From Burkholderia pseudomultivorans (GTDB lineage Bacteria; Pseudomonadota; Gammaproteobacteria; Burkholderiales; Burkholderiaceae): DNA of 32,490 nt. Of the stretch, positions 1-10,203 are shown one piece after another. The position numbers and the translations under genes are program-made. Under the pieces are notes generated by a model. It made no database searches, had not been told where the DNA came from, and saw only the letters and a program-made list of their open reading frames with translations. The stretch is from assembly GCF_902499075.1 (NCBI RefSeq), contig NZ_CABVPP010000070.1, forward strand, positions 1 through 32,490. Reading direction: 5' to 3'. Each line of letters starts with the position of its first letter. Position 1 is the first letter of the stretch.

Positions 1-1270
1 GTTCTGCCGCGGCCGCGGCCTGGCCGTGCGGCGCGCCGCCGGCCCGCCCGTTGGCGCCCGCGCGCGGCGTCACATCGGACAGTTCGATCTCGCCGCCCAG
101 CCGCGCGGCCGCGCTGAACGCGAGATACAGGCCGACGCCGTGGCCGCCCTGCGTGCTGTCGACCGGCATCGCGCCGAGCGATTCGCGCAGCGCGGCCGGA
201 ATGCCGGGCCCGTCGTCGCATACCTCGAATTCGATCGTGTCGGCCGCGTCGCCGTGCGCGACCTTCGCGGCGAGCGTCACGCGGTGTGCGCTCGCCCGCG
301 CCGCATTGTCGAGCAGGATCGTCAGGATCTGCCCGGCCGCGACCGTGTCGTCGAGCGCGACGCCCGCCGGACGCGCACCGAGCAGTTCGAACCGCACGTG
401 CGGATGCCGCAGGCGCCAGTGCTCGACGAACGTGTCGAGCCAGTCGTCCACCGGCTGGCGGCTCGCCGGCGCGCTCGCGCGGCTGCGCAGGCGCGCGAGC
501 GCCGACGTGCAGAGCGTCATCTGTTCCTCGAGCACCTTCAGGTCGGCCTCGTAGCGCGCGAGCCCCGGATCGTCGCGCGCCGCGTCGCGCAGCTCCTCGG
601 CAAGCATCGCGATCGTCGACAGCGGCGTGCCCATCTCGTGCGCAACCGTCGCGGCCTGCACGCCGAGCGCGACCGCCCGCTCGTCGCGCAGCAGCCGCTG
701 CTGCGCTTCGCCGAGCGCCGAATCGCGCTGGCGCAGCGCATTCGACATGCGCGCGACGAACCACGCGATCAGCCCGACGCTGACCATGAAGTTCACCCAC
801 ATCCCGGTGCGGTAGTAGTCGAACAGGTTCGCCGGGTTGTCCATGTTCAGCGGCACCGAATCGAAGCCGAGCGCCGCATAGCACGCGACCGCGAACGCCG
901 CGAGCCAGATCATCAGGTGCCACGGCAGCACGGCCGCCGCGATCGCCAGCGACGGCAGGTACAGCGACACGAACGGATTGGTCGTGCCGCCCGACAGGAA
1001 CAGCAGCGCCGACAGCGCGCCGAGGTCGACCCACAGCTGGCCCAGCAGCTCGAAGTTGGTCTCGGGCCGCGCGCGCAGCACGCGCACCCAGGTCAGCCCG
1101 TTGAAAACGATTTCGAGCGCGATCACCATCAGCATCGCCGGCAACGGCAGATGCACGCCGAAATAAGTCTGCACGACGCCGATCGTCACGAGCTGGCCGA
1201 TGATCGCGAGATTGCGCAGCCAGAACAGGTGACTGAGGTTGACGCGCCCGGTGGTGGTAATTCGTTGCAT
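1..1270 (-). CDS. RegB/RoxS-type redox-sensing histidine kinase (3' end cut by window edge)
   Basis: Membrane sensor kinase that should phosphorylate a response regulator encoded beyond the left edge. The ATG at 1270 is fixed by an in-frame TAA four codons upstream; 423 codons are visible with no stop. The N-terminal third is hydrophobic (several membrane segments) and carries GGTTNPF at residues 94-100 (971-991), the GGxxNPF quinone-binding signature of RegB/PrrB. The H-box reads AHEMGTPLSTI with the phosphorylated His at residue 211. A cysteine at residue 254 (QMTLCTSAL) sits where RegB has its redox-active cysteine, about 40 residues after the His. The ATP-binding domain shows DDGPGIP and the GGHGVGLYLAF G-box. 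From family knowledge it senses quinone or redox state and tunes respiratory genes; the target genes here are not known. Class call is strong, physiological role is inferred. Confidence 0.9.
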   Translation of the reverse strand, partial: MQRITTTGRVNLSHLFWLRNLAIIGQLVTIGVVQTYFGVHLPLPAMLMVIALEIVFNGLTWVRVLRARPETNFELLGQLWVDLGALSALLFLSGGTTNPFVSLYLPSLAIAAAVLPWHLMIWLAAFAVACYAALGFDSVPLNMDNPANLFDYYRTGMWVNFMVSVGLIAWFVARMSNALRQRDSALGEAQQRLLRDERAVALGVQAATVAHEMGTPLSTIAMLAEELRDAARDDPGLARYEADLKVLEEQMTLCTSALARLRSRASAPASRQPVDDWLDTFVEHWRLRHPHVRFELLGARPAGVALDDTVAAGQILTILLDNAARASAHRVTLAAKVAHGDAADTIEFEVCDDGPGIPAALRESLGAMPVDSTQGGHGVGLYLAFSAAARLGGEIELSDVTPRAGANGRAGGAPHGQAAAAAE

Positions 1271-1370
1271 CCGGCCAGTTTACCCGTTTAGCGCGCCCCA
1301 CCTCCATCAGGGCCGGATCGGGACGGCATTCGGCGCGGCCGCCGGGCGCGGCGCACGCGCCATCGGCATG

Positions 1371-1595
1371 TCAGCCGGCCGCGCCGGCCAGGTGCCGCGC
1401 AATCGCGTCGGCATAGCACTCGGGGCACCGGCACCGCGTGCCCGGCTCCGGCGGCGCGTCGCCGGGCAGCGGCGGCATCGCCGCGCACCAGCAGTCGAAC
1501 GGCTGCGTGTGCGCGCCGCAGTCGAAGCCGCGCCCGCAGTGCGGGCAGCGCGCGCGGCGCGGAGCGGGACGGGCGTCGGCGGCGGAATCGGTCAT
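1371..1595 (-). CDS. Small cysteine-rich CWC-type protein
   Basis: A 74-residue protein starting MTDSAADARPAP. It contains CPHCGRGFDCG, then FDCWCAAMPPLP, then CRCPECYADAIARHL: paired cysteines around a Cys-Trp-Cys core, as in the cysteine-rich CWC family of small, probably metal-binding bacterial proteins. The frame stays open upstream to 1829, but that part is arginine/alanine-rich with no family resemblance, so the internal ATG at 1595 is preferred. It lies about 100 bases upstream of the sensor kinase on the same strand and may be co-transcribed. The family has no established function; zinc binding is inferred from cysteine spacing only. Confidence 0.75.
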   Translation of the reverse strand: MTDSAADARPAPRRARCPHCGRGFDCGAHTQPFDCWCAAMPPLPGDAPPEPGTRCRCPECYADAIARHLAGAAG

Positions 1596-1834
1596 GGCGG
1601 CAGTCGCGGAAGCGGGCGCGGCAGCGCCCCACGCGACAAGCATAGCGCGACGCACGGATTTTGCACGTCGGCCGGACGGCCGATGCGAGCGCCGAACGCC
1701 TGCCAGCGCGCCGGCCGCCGCCTCGCTTCCAGCCCGCCGCGCCATGGCCGGCGGGCCGCCCCGCCTGGCGCGCAGCCTGCGCCGCCGTCCGTCCGGCCAG
1801 CCCAAAAACCCGATGCTGCGCTGCGCCACTCCTG

Positions 1835-1840
1835 TACAAT
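1835..1840 (+). promoter_or_regulatory. Candidate -10 element upstream of argB
   Basis: TACAAT lies 38 bases before the argB ATG and matches the sigma-70 -10 consensus at 5 of 6 positions. No convincing -35 hexamer is seen 16-18 bases upstream. The rest of 1596-1878 is GC-rich and shows nothing else I can support. Confidence 0.35.
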
Positions 1841-1869
1841 TCGCCGTGTTTCAACCGTTCCCAGCCTGA

Positions 1870-3566
<1,697 letters not shown>

Positions 3567-4201
3567 CGGAAGACCAGGCACCACCCACGCGCACCCGCGC
3601 CCGCCTGAAGCCGGGGGAGCGCCGCATGCTGATCCTGCAGACGCTCGCGTCGATGCTCGAAGCGCCGAAGCGCGAGAAGATCACGACGGCCGCGCTCGCG
3701 GCACGGCTCGACGTGTCGGAAGCAGCGCTCTATCGTCATTTCGCCAGCAAGGCCCAGATGTTCGACGGGCTGATCGAGTTCATCGAGGAAACCTTCTTCG
3801 GGCTGATCAACCAGATCGCCGCGAAGGAGCCCGACGGCCTGCTGCAGGCGCGCGCAATCGGCCTGATGCTGCTCAATTTCGCCGCGAAGAATCCCGGCAT
3901 GACGCGCGTGCTGACCGGCGAGGCGCTGGTCGGCGAACATGAGCGGCTGGCCGAGCGCATCGACCGGATGCTCGAGCGGATCGAGGCCTCGGTACGGCAG
4001 TGCCTGCGCGTCGCGCTGGCCGAGCGCAGTGCGGCCGGCCCCGGCGGCGCCGCGCCGCTGCCGGCCGGCTACGACCCGGCCGTGCGCGCGAACCTGCTGG
4101 TCGGCTATGCGGTCGGCGCGTGGCAGCGCTACACGCGCAGCGGCTTCACGAAGCCGCCCGGCGAGCTTGCCGAACAGAAGCTGCAATTGATTCTGCAGTA
4201 A

Positions 4202-4720
4202 CGCATCGGCTGCGCGCGGCCGCGCCGGCGCATTGGCGCATTGGCGCGGCCCGTTCCGGCCGCCACACGGCACACGCCACACGGCGCGCGATCGCGCCGC
4301 CGGCCAAAGCGCACGGCCTTCATCGACCGGCCGCTCGACCTCATCCTCGACCCCGCTCACGGCGTGCCGCCCGCATGGCAGGCATGCCGCGCCACGCCTC
4401 CTCTCCCCGATCCTCGCCCCCCCCCACAAGACTGATCGCGCCGCCTCCGGCGACGACGCGCCGCACGCACGCGGCATGACCGGAATAGCGTTCCCCGTCC
4501 GATTAGACGAATAAATCGAGATAAAAAATCTCAAAACCAAACCATTCTTTCAAATCTGATTTTCGATAATTTTTCGTACTCGTCCAATTTACCCAACCAT
4601 ACCGACGCAGCAACAATCTCGCAGAAATTTTTCATTCATTTCAATATCGGCGAAAGCCGAAATGACAAATGTTTGAAACATTTCGAATTCGACCACAACC
4701 AACCTGCGAGATTCAGAACA
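4202..4720 (+). other. Intergenic region with AT-rich fimbrial leader
   Basis: 519 bases without a supported gene. The first 300 are GC-rich. From about 4500 to 4720 the base composition turns sharply AT-rich, unlike the rest of the window. This part holds a small hairpin GAGAT-5-ATCTC (4518-4532), a GATAAT -10-like hexamer (4565-4570) without a good -35, a stem TCGGC-GAAA-GCCGA (4647-4660) and a 17-base palindrome (separate entry). It most likely carries the promoter and leader of the fimbrial cluster. AT-richness of this kind is typical of H-NS-silenced surface genes; that is inference. Confidence 0.6.
4667..4683. promoter_or_regulatory. 17-base perfect palindrome upstream of fimbrial genes
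   Basis: AAATGTTTGAAACATTT: two 8-base arms around a central G. A 10-base palindrome TCGAATTCGA (4683-4692) abuts it. It lies 37 bases before the preferred ATG of the first fimbrial subunit. The symmetry suits a dimeric repressor/activator operator, or an RNA hairpin in the leader. Confidence 0.5.
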
Positions 4721-5284
4721 ATGGATCAATTTTCGACCAAAGGATTATCCCGGGCGCTGAGCGCCGCTCTGCTGGCCGCCGGCCTCTGCGCGCTGCCGGC
4801 CGCCCATGCCGCCGACGGCACCATTTCGGTCACGGGCGAGATCAAGGGCACGACGTGCAAGATTTCCGGCAATAGCACCGGCAGTCCCAACTTCACGGTG
4901 GCGCTGCCTGAAGTCGTCGCGTCGTCGCTCGGCTCGGACGGCGCGCGAACCGGCGATACGCAGTTCAACATCGCGCTGACGAACTGCCAGCCGGGCAGCG
5001 GCAACGTGGCGACCTACTTTGAACCGGGCACGACGGTCAACGCGCAAACCGGCCAGCTGAAAAATACGTCGGGCACGGCGGCCAACGTCGAAATCGGGCT
5101 GCTCAACAAGGACCGCAGCGTCATCAAGCTCGGTGCCGTCGAGGCGTCGCAAAACTCGGCGAAGGTCGCCATCGCATCGGGCTCGGCGAAGCTCGAGTAC
5201 ATCGCGCAATACGTCGCGGCGAACGGGCCCGCAGGCTCGGGCAGCGTCAATACCTCGGTCCTTTATTCGCTCACTTATCAATAA
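4721..5284 (+). CDS. Type 1 fimbrial major subunit (first copy)
   Basis: Pilin of 187 residues, exported by Sec and polymerised by donor-strand exchange at the usher. The signal peptide is residues 1-30 (RALSAALLAAGLCALPAAHA, cut before ADGT). The mature pilin has the FimA disulfide pair (GTTCKISGN and LTNCQPG) and ends SVNTSVLYSLTYQ, with the penultimate tyrosine of chaperone-bound subunits. The ATG at 4721 gives a normal signal peptide. An in-frame TTG at 4673 would add 16 polar residues and is disfavoured. The ribosome binding site is weak. It is closely similar to the second subunit gene at 10204. A strong hairpin follows the stop, which should make this the most abundant product of the cluster. 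Confidence 0.93.
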   Translation: MDQFSTKGLSRALSAALLAAGLCALPAAHAADGTISVTGEIKGTTCKISGNSTGSPNFTVALPEVVASSLGSDGARTGDTQFNIALTNCQPGSGNVATYFEPGTTVNAQTGQLKNTSGTAANVEIGLLNKDRSVIKLGAVEASQNSAKVAIASGSAKLEYIAQYVAANGPAGSGSVNTSVLYSLTYQ

Positions 5285-5298
5285 TCGGCGGTAAATCG

Positions 5299-5338
5299 CG
5301 GCGATCGGGTTTTTCACATTCGAATAACCCGGTCGCCG
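5299..5338 (+). promoter_or_regulatory. Intercistronic stem-loop between pilin and chaperone genes
   Basis: CGGCGATCGGGTT (5299-5311) pairs with AACCCGGTCGCCG (5326-5338): 13 base pairs with one G-U wobble and a 14-base loop, starting 14 bases after the pilin stop. No U-tract follows, so it looks like an mRNA-stabilising or partially terminating hairpin rather than a full terminator. Confidence 0.7.
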
Positions 5339-5378
5339 AATTACCTGAACCGATCGTTTCGTTCACTCCAAAATCAAT

Positions 5379-6143
5379 ATGACTCGACACGCCGGAAAAT
5401 GGAAAGCATGGGCGCTCGCCGTCGCCGCGACGATCTCGCTCGCCGCCGGGAACGGTCACGCGAGCGTCGTGATTGGCGGTACGCGCGTGGTCTATCCGGA
5501 AAAAGACCGTGAAGTCACGGTGCGGCTGACTAACGAAGGAGAAAAACCGGCGCTGGTGCAGGCGTGGGTCGATTCGGGCAATCCGAACGCACTGCCCGAC
5601 GACACGAAGGCGCCGTTCATCCTGACGCCGCCGCTGTTCCGCATCGACCCGGCGCAGGGCCAGAGCCTGCGCGTGCTCTACACGAAAGACGCGCTTCCCC
5701 AGGACAAGGAATCGCTGTTCTGGCTCAACGTGCTGGAAGTTCCGCCCGAACTCGATCGCGACGAAGCGCAGCCGAATTCGCTGCAACTGGCGTTCCGCAC
5801 GCGCATCAAGCTGTTCTTCCGGCCGGCGGCCCTGCAGGACAGCGCAGCCGAGGCACCGTCGAAGGTCACCTGGAAGCTCGCGCGTCTCGAGGGCGGCCGC
5901 TATGGCGTCGAGGCGCACAACCCGACGCCTTACCACGTCACGTTCAGCCGCATCGCGCTCAAGACGGGCGACACCGTCCGGACCAATTCGCTCGGCGGCA
6001 TGGTCGATCCCGGCGCCACCGCCACGTTCGGCATCGACGGCCTGACGGCATTGCCGGCCGGCCCCGCCGAGGTCGACTACACGTATCTCGACGATTACGG
6101 CAGCGGCGTGCCCGGCAAGGCCGTCCCGCAACCCGCCCGATAA
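5379..6143 (+). CDS. Periplasmic fimbrial chaperone (PapD/FimC family)
   Basis: Folds and caps pilins in the periplasm and hands them to the usher. The 254-residue protein has a signal peptide (1-28, ending GNGHA) and two immunoglobulin-like domains. The subunit-anchoring Arg is at mature position 8 (GGTRVVYP) and the Lys is in RTRIKLFFRP (residue 144). The F1-G1 strand LRVLYTKDALPQDKESLFWLN has the alternating hydrophobics used in donor-strand complementation, followed by the family signature VLEVPP. It lies 94 bases after the pilin gene, separated by the hairpin, and 71 bases before the usher. Confidence 0.95.
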   Translation: MTRHAGKWKAWALAVAATISLAAGNGHASVVIGGTRVVYPEKDREVTVRLTNEGEKPALVQAWVDSGNPNALPDDTKAPFILTPPLFRIDPAQGQSLRVLYTKDALPQDKESLFWLNVLEVPPELDRDEAQPNSLQLAFRTRIKLFFRPAALQDSAAEAPSKVTWKLARLEGGRYGVEAHNPTPYHVTFSRIALKTGDTVRTNSLGGMVDPGATATFGIDGLTALPAGPAEVDYTYLDDYGSGVPGKAVPQPAR

Positions 6144-6214
6144 CTCGCGCCCGCCACGCGGGCACCCGAGCCGTCGATCCCCGGAAACACTTCATCAACA
6201 GGGTCCTGGACAGG

Positions 6215-8938
6215 ATGCGCAAGTCAATCAAGTCGCGCGCGCGATTGCAGTTCGCGCTCAAGCCGAGTCATGCATGTGTGCTGGCGGCGCTCGGCGGCGT
6301 CGCCGCAACGCATGCCGGCGCGGCCGCCGCGGCGGAAGCCGGTCAGCCGCCCGAAGTCCGCTTCAGCGACACGCTGCTGCTGAAAGGGCGAGGCCAGCGC
6401 ATCGACGTATCGCGGTTCGCGCGCGGCAATCCCGTCGCGCCCGGAGAATACACGGCCGACATCGCACTGAACGGCAAATGGATCGGCCGCTCGGCGCTGC
6501 GATTCGTCGGCGCGCCGGGCAGCGACAGCGCAACGCTGTGCGTCGATGCGCCGCTGGCGACGCGTATCGCGCTCGACGACGCCGCCCTCACCGACGCCGG
6601 CCGCGCCGAGCTGGCGAAGATCCGCGCGGGCGAATGCGGCGACTTCCCGCTGCTCGCCGACGGTGCGTCGTACCGTTTCGACCAGGCCGATTTCCGGCTC
6701 GAGCTGACCATTCCGCAAGCCGCGCTGCAGCGCCAGCCGCGCGGCTACGTGAGCCCCGAGCTGTGGGACGCGGGCATTCCGTCGGCCACGTTGAAGTACA
6801 ACTTCAATACCTATCGCTCGTCGTCCTTCGGGCATGCGAGCAACATGGCCTATCTGGGCCTGAACGGCGGCATCAACGTCGCCGGCTGGCATCTGCGGCA
6901 CACCGGCTCGTATGCGTGGAACACGGGCAGCACCGGCCGCTACTACGCGGTGTCGACCTACGTGCAGCGCGACCTGCCGGCGCTGCGCAGCCAGGTCACG
7001 CTCGGCGAGGTGTTTACCGACGGCTCGATATTCGACAGCGTCGGCCTGCGCGGCGTCACGATCGCCACCGACGACCGCATGCTGCCCGACTCGCAGCGCG
7101 GCTACGCGCCACTGGTCCGCGGCGTGGCCAACAGCAACGCGCACGTCAAGGTTTCGCAGAACGGCAACACGCTGTACGAAACCAACGTGCCGCCCGGCGC
7201 ATTCGAGATCAACGATCTGTATCCGACCGGCTATGGCGGCGACCTGCTGGTGACGATCACCGAGGCGAACGGCAGCACGCGCAGCTTCACGGTGCCGTAT
7301 GCGTCCGTGTCGCAGTCGCTGCGCGAAGGGAACACGCGCTTCAGCGTCTCGCTCGGCCAGTTCCGCGAACAACTGGTCGACGCGCATCCGAATTTCGCGC
7401 AGGCGACGATCCAGCACGGCTTCAGCAACGTGTTCACCGGCTACGCGGGCGTTATCGCGGCACGCGGCTATGTCGCCGGGCTCGTCGGCAGCGCGTTCAA
7501 TACGCGCTGGGGCGCGTTCGCCGTCGACTTCACGCAGGCGAAAGCCGAGATTCCGGGCGCCGCCGCGACCACCGGCCAGAGCGCGCGCATCACCTACAGC
7601 AAGCTGGTGCCGGCGACCGACACCAGTATCGCGATCGCCGCCTACCGCTATTCGTCGCGCGGCTTCTGGACGGCGCGCAACGCAATCTACGCGCGCAGCC
7701 TGGTCGCGACCGGCCAGCGCGCGGACGACGTCGCCCGCGAACGCAGCCAGCTGCAGCTGACGGTGAGCCAGGACCTCGGCACGCGCTGGGGCAGCGCCTA
7801 TGCGATCGGCTCGATGCAGAACTACTGGAACCAGCCGGGCTCGACCACCAGCGTGCAGCTCGGCTACAGCAACACATTGAAGCTCGCCGGCCACACCCTG
7901 AGCTACAACCTGTCGTTCTCGCGCCAGCGAAACGGGTTCTCGCAGGATTTCGACAATCGGCTGTACGCCAATCTGACGATCCCGCTCGGCAAGCACGTCA
8001 ACGCGCCGACGCTGTCGGCATCGCTGTCGCGCGACACGCGGGGCGGCTCGTCGCAATTGATCGGGCTGAACGGCTCGGCCGGCGAAAGCGGCGAATTCTC
8101 GTACAGCGTCACGGGCAGCCGCTCGCCCGGCTCGCTGTATGGCGGCGGGACCGCCCAGTATCGCGCGCCGTATGCGAGCCTGTCCGCTGCCGCCTCCGGC
8201 GGCTCGGGGCAATCGCAGATCTCGGCAGGCCTGTCCGGCGCACTGGTCGCCCATTCCGGCGGCGTCACGTTCGCGAACGACCTCGGCGAGACGGCCGCGC
8301 TCGTCGAAGCGCGCGATGCCAAGGGCGCACGCGTGACGAACGGCTCGGGCATCCGCATCGACGGTCGCGGCTACGCGATCGTGCCGTCGCTGTCGCCGTA
8401 CATACTCAACACGATCAGCATCGACCCGAAGGGCATCCCGCTCGACGTCGAGCTGCAATCGACGAGCCGGCAGGTCGCGCCGCGCGCCAACGCGCTCGTG
8501 GCGGTGCGCTTCGCGACCACCACCGGCCGTGCGGCGCTGATCACGCCGCGCCTGCCGGACGGCAAGTCGCTGCCGTTCGGCACCCACGTGTTCGACAGCA
8601 CCGGCGCCAGCGTCGGCGTCATCGCACAGAGCAGCCATCTGTTCGTCCGCGGCATTCCGGACGACGGCGTGCTGACCGCAAAGTGGGGCAACGGCCCGCG
8701 GGATTCCTGCTCGTTTTCGTACCGGCTTCCGACGGCACCGCGCAAGGACGCGGGCTACGCGCGCGTCGACGCAACCTGCGGCGGCGGCGCATTGGCCGAC
8801 GCCCCGTCGTACGCGATCCCGCTGACCTCGCGGCCGGCCGCGCACGACGCCGGCGAAGCCGCCCCGCTGACGCAGCATGCCGACACGCAGGTGTCGGCAT
8901 CCCGGAACCCCTCCGCCATGAAGGAAATTTCACAATGA
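6215..8938 (+). CDS. Outer-membrane fimbrial usher (FimD/PapC family)
   Basis: Outer-membrane pore that recruits chaperone-subunit complexes and assembles the pilus. The 907-residue protein starts at ATG 6215, which gives a long signal peptide (1-40, alanine-rich, cut near AAAAAEA); the frame is open further upstream, but only as a shadow of the chaperone gene. An N-terminal periplasmic domain (VRFSDTLLLKGRGQRIDVSRF) is followed by the 24-stranded barrel with plug, typical motifs being TYVQRDLPALRSQVTLGE and FEINDLYPTGYGGDLLVTI. C-terminal domains include a cysteine pair (DSCSFSYRL, DATCGGG). It then has an extra polar tail of about 40 residues. The stop overlaps the adhesin start as ATGA. 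Confidence 0.96.
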   Translation: MRKSIKSRARLQFALKPSHACVLAALGGVAATHAGAAAAAEAGQPPEVRFSDTLLLKGRGQRIDVSRFARGNPVAPGEYTADIALNGKWIGRSALRFVGAPGSDSATLCVDAPLATRIALDDAALTDAGRAELAKIRAGECGDFPLLADGASYRFDQADFRLELTIPQAALQRQPRGYVSPELWDAGIPSATLKYNFNTYRSSSFGHASNMAYLGLNGGINVAGWHLRHTGSYAWNTGSTGRYYAVSTYVQRDLPALRSQVTLGEVFTDGSIFDSVGLRGVTIATDDRMLPDSQRGYAPLVRGVANSNAHVKVSQNGNTLYETNVPPGAFEINDLYPTGYGGDLLVTITEANGSTRSFTVPYASVSQSLREGNTRFSVSLGQFREQLVDAHPNFAQATIQHGFSNVFTGYAGVIAARGYVAGLVGSAFNTRWGAFAVDFTQAKAEIPGAAATTGQSARITYSKLVPATDTSIAIAAYRYSSRGFWTARNAIYARSLVATGQRADDVARERSQLQLTVSQDLGTRWGSAYAIGSMQNYWNQPGSTTSVQLGYSNTLKLAGHTLSYNLSFSRQRNGFSQDFDNRLYANLTIPLGKHVNAPTLSASLSRDTRGGSSQLIGLNGSAGESGEFSYSVTGSRSPGSLYGGGTAQYRAPYASLSAAASGGSGQSQISAGLSGALVAHSGGVTFANDLGETAALVEARDAKGARVTNGSGIRIDGRGYAIVPSLSPYILNTISIDPKGIPLDVELQSTSRQVAPRANALVAVRFATTTGRAALITPRLPDGKSLPFGTHVFDSTGASVGVIAQSSHLFVRGIPDDGVLTAKWGNGPRDSCSFSYRLPTAPRKDAGYARVDATCGGGALADAPSYAIPLTSRPAAHDAGEAAPLTQHADTQVSASRNPSAMKEISQ

Positions 8939-9972
8939 CTCGATCGCTGCAACGCAGACACGTCGTCCGTTGGCTGTACGCGATGTTGATCGCCATCGCG
9001 TGGGCGGCGCCTGCCCATGCTCAAAGCTGCTCTTACTCGCCGCCGAATGCGGACTCGTTCCGCTTCGGCTTCCCGCAGTGGATCGGCGTGCCGTCCGGCG
9101 CGCAGAACGGTACGGTGCTTGCAACCACGACCATGTCGATTGGCTACAGCTGTCCGCCCACGACCAGCGCTTCCGGCTGGAGCTTCAGCTATCGCTCGTT
9201 TTTCCGTTCTTCGGCGAGCGTGCCGGGCGACCTGTACTACAACGCCAACATGGGCATCGGGGTTCGGGTCACCAACCTGAACACCGGACAGCAAATGAAC
9301 AACGACTACAACTACGGGTTCGCGCAATGGATGCCGCCGCGGACCGGCACGGCCCCGTTCTCCGGCACGCTGGACTTCAAGATCGAACTCGTGAAGCTCA
9401 ACGACATGATCTACAGCCCGCCTCCCAGCATGGCGGCGGGTCTCAATCTCCAATTCGGCGAATTCAGGATTATCAATAACGCGACGTTCATCGCCAACCC
9501 GGTCAACATCATGTGGAACAACGGCCCGCTGACGATCACCACGATCCCGCAGAGCTGCCGCGCCACGCTGCCCGACACGCCCGTGCAGCTGGACAGCGTC
9601 TATACGTCGCGCTTGCCGATGCCCGGCTCGACGGCAGGCGACAAACCCTTCAACGTCGGCTTGTCCTGCTCGCCCGGCACGAACGTCTACGTCACGCTGA
9701 CCGACCTGAGCAATCCCGGCAACACGACCAATCAGTTGACGCTCGCGCCCGGCTCGACCGCTTCGGGCGTCCAGCTGCGGCTGCTGCGACCGGGCGGCGT
9801 GCCGGTCAGCTTCGGGCCCGACAGCTCGAGCGCCGGCAACCTGAACCAGTGGTATCTCGGCCCGTCGGGCAGCACGACCGGCATTCCGTTGACGGCCCAG
9901 TACATCGCGACCGGCGCGGTGAAGGCCGGATCGGTGAAAGGCCTGGCGTCGTTCACGCTGAGCTACCAATGA
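8935..9972 (+). CDS. Fimbrial tip adhesin
   Basis: Two-domain exported protein of 345 residues at the position of a FimH-like adhesin. The signal peptide is residues 1-29 (LYAMLIAIAWAAPAHA). The N-terminal domain (about 30-200) begins SCSYSPP and has a second cysteine in GYSCPP; it does not resemble a lectin I can name, so the ligand is unknown. The C-terminal pilin domain (about 207-345) carries the cysteine pair PQSCRATL and GLSCSPG and ends LASFTLSYQ, the strand used for chaperone binding and donor exchange. The start overlaps the usher stop by four bases, and an AAGGAA ribosome binding site lies about 10 bases upstream. Confidence 0.88.
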   Translation: MTRSLQRRHVVRWLYAMLIAIAWAAPAHAQSCSYSPPNADSFRFGFPQWIGVPSGAQNGTVLATTTMSIGYSCPPTTSASGWSFSYRSFFRSSASVPGDLYYNANMGIGVRVTNLNTGQQMNNDYNYGFAQWMPPRTGTAPFSGTLDFKIELVKLNDMIYSPPPSMAAGLNLQFGEFRIINNATFIANPVNIMWNNGPLTITTIPQSCRATLPDTPVQLDSVYTSRLPMPGSTAGDKPFNVGLSCSPGTNVYVTLTDLSNPGNTTNQLTLAPGSTASGVQLRLLRPGGVPVSFGPDSSSAGNLNQWYLGPSGSTTGIPLTAQYIATGAVKAGSVKGLASFTLSYQ

Positions 9973-9987
9973 GCACCGTTCATCGAA

Positions 9988-10006
9988 GGCCGTGCAGCGC
10001 ACGGCC
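9988..10006 (+). terminator. Hairpin after the adhesin gene
   Basis: GGCCGTGC-AGC-GCACGGCC: a perfect 8-base-pair stem with a 3-base loop, 15 bases after the adhesin stop. There is no U-tract, so it may be a Rho-linked terminator or an mRNA 3' stabiliser separating the second pilin gene from the upstream cistrons. Confidence 0.45.
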
Positions 10007-10203
10007 CGACCCGATGCTTGCCCGGCATTGTTTGCACTCCGTGTCGAACGATGCCGAGCGGCAACCGTTTCCGGCCGCCTGCGCGGTGCAGGCAGCCGGA
10101 TTCCTCCAATGACGCGAACGGCCGGAAACCGGTTCGACAACGCCTGCAATACCGAGCCGGCCGCCTCGCATCATTGATTTACCCATGTCCATATGGAGAA
10201 CAC

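Noticed and set aside
26-1291. Long plus-strand open frame opposite the sensor kinase
   Set aside because: Arginine/alanine-rich composition without domains; it is the antisense shadow of a kinase with H-box and G-box.
4673-4720. TTG start for the first pilin
   Set aside because: Adds 16 polar residues before an otherwise normal signal peptide.
5564-6214. Upstream open part of the usher frame
   Set aside because: Overlaps the chaperone gene in another frame and lacks a signal peptide; the ATG at 6215 gives one.
6224-8878. 884-codon minus-strand open frame opposite the usher
   Set aside because: High GC removes stop codons on the complementary strand; the sequence has no domain and the plus strand encodes a clear usher.
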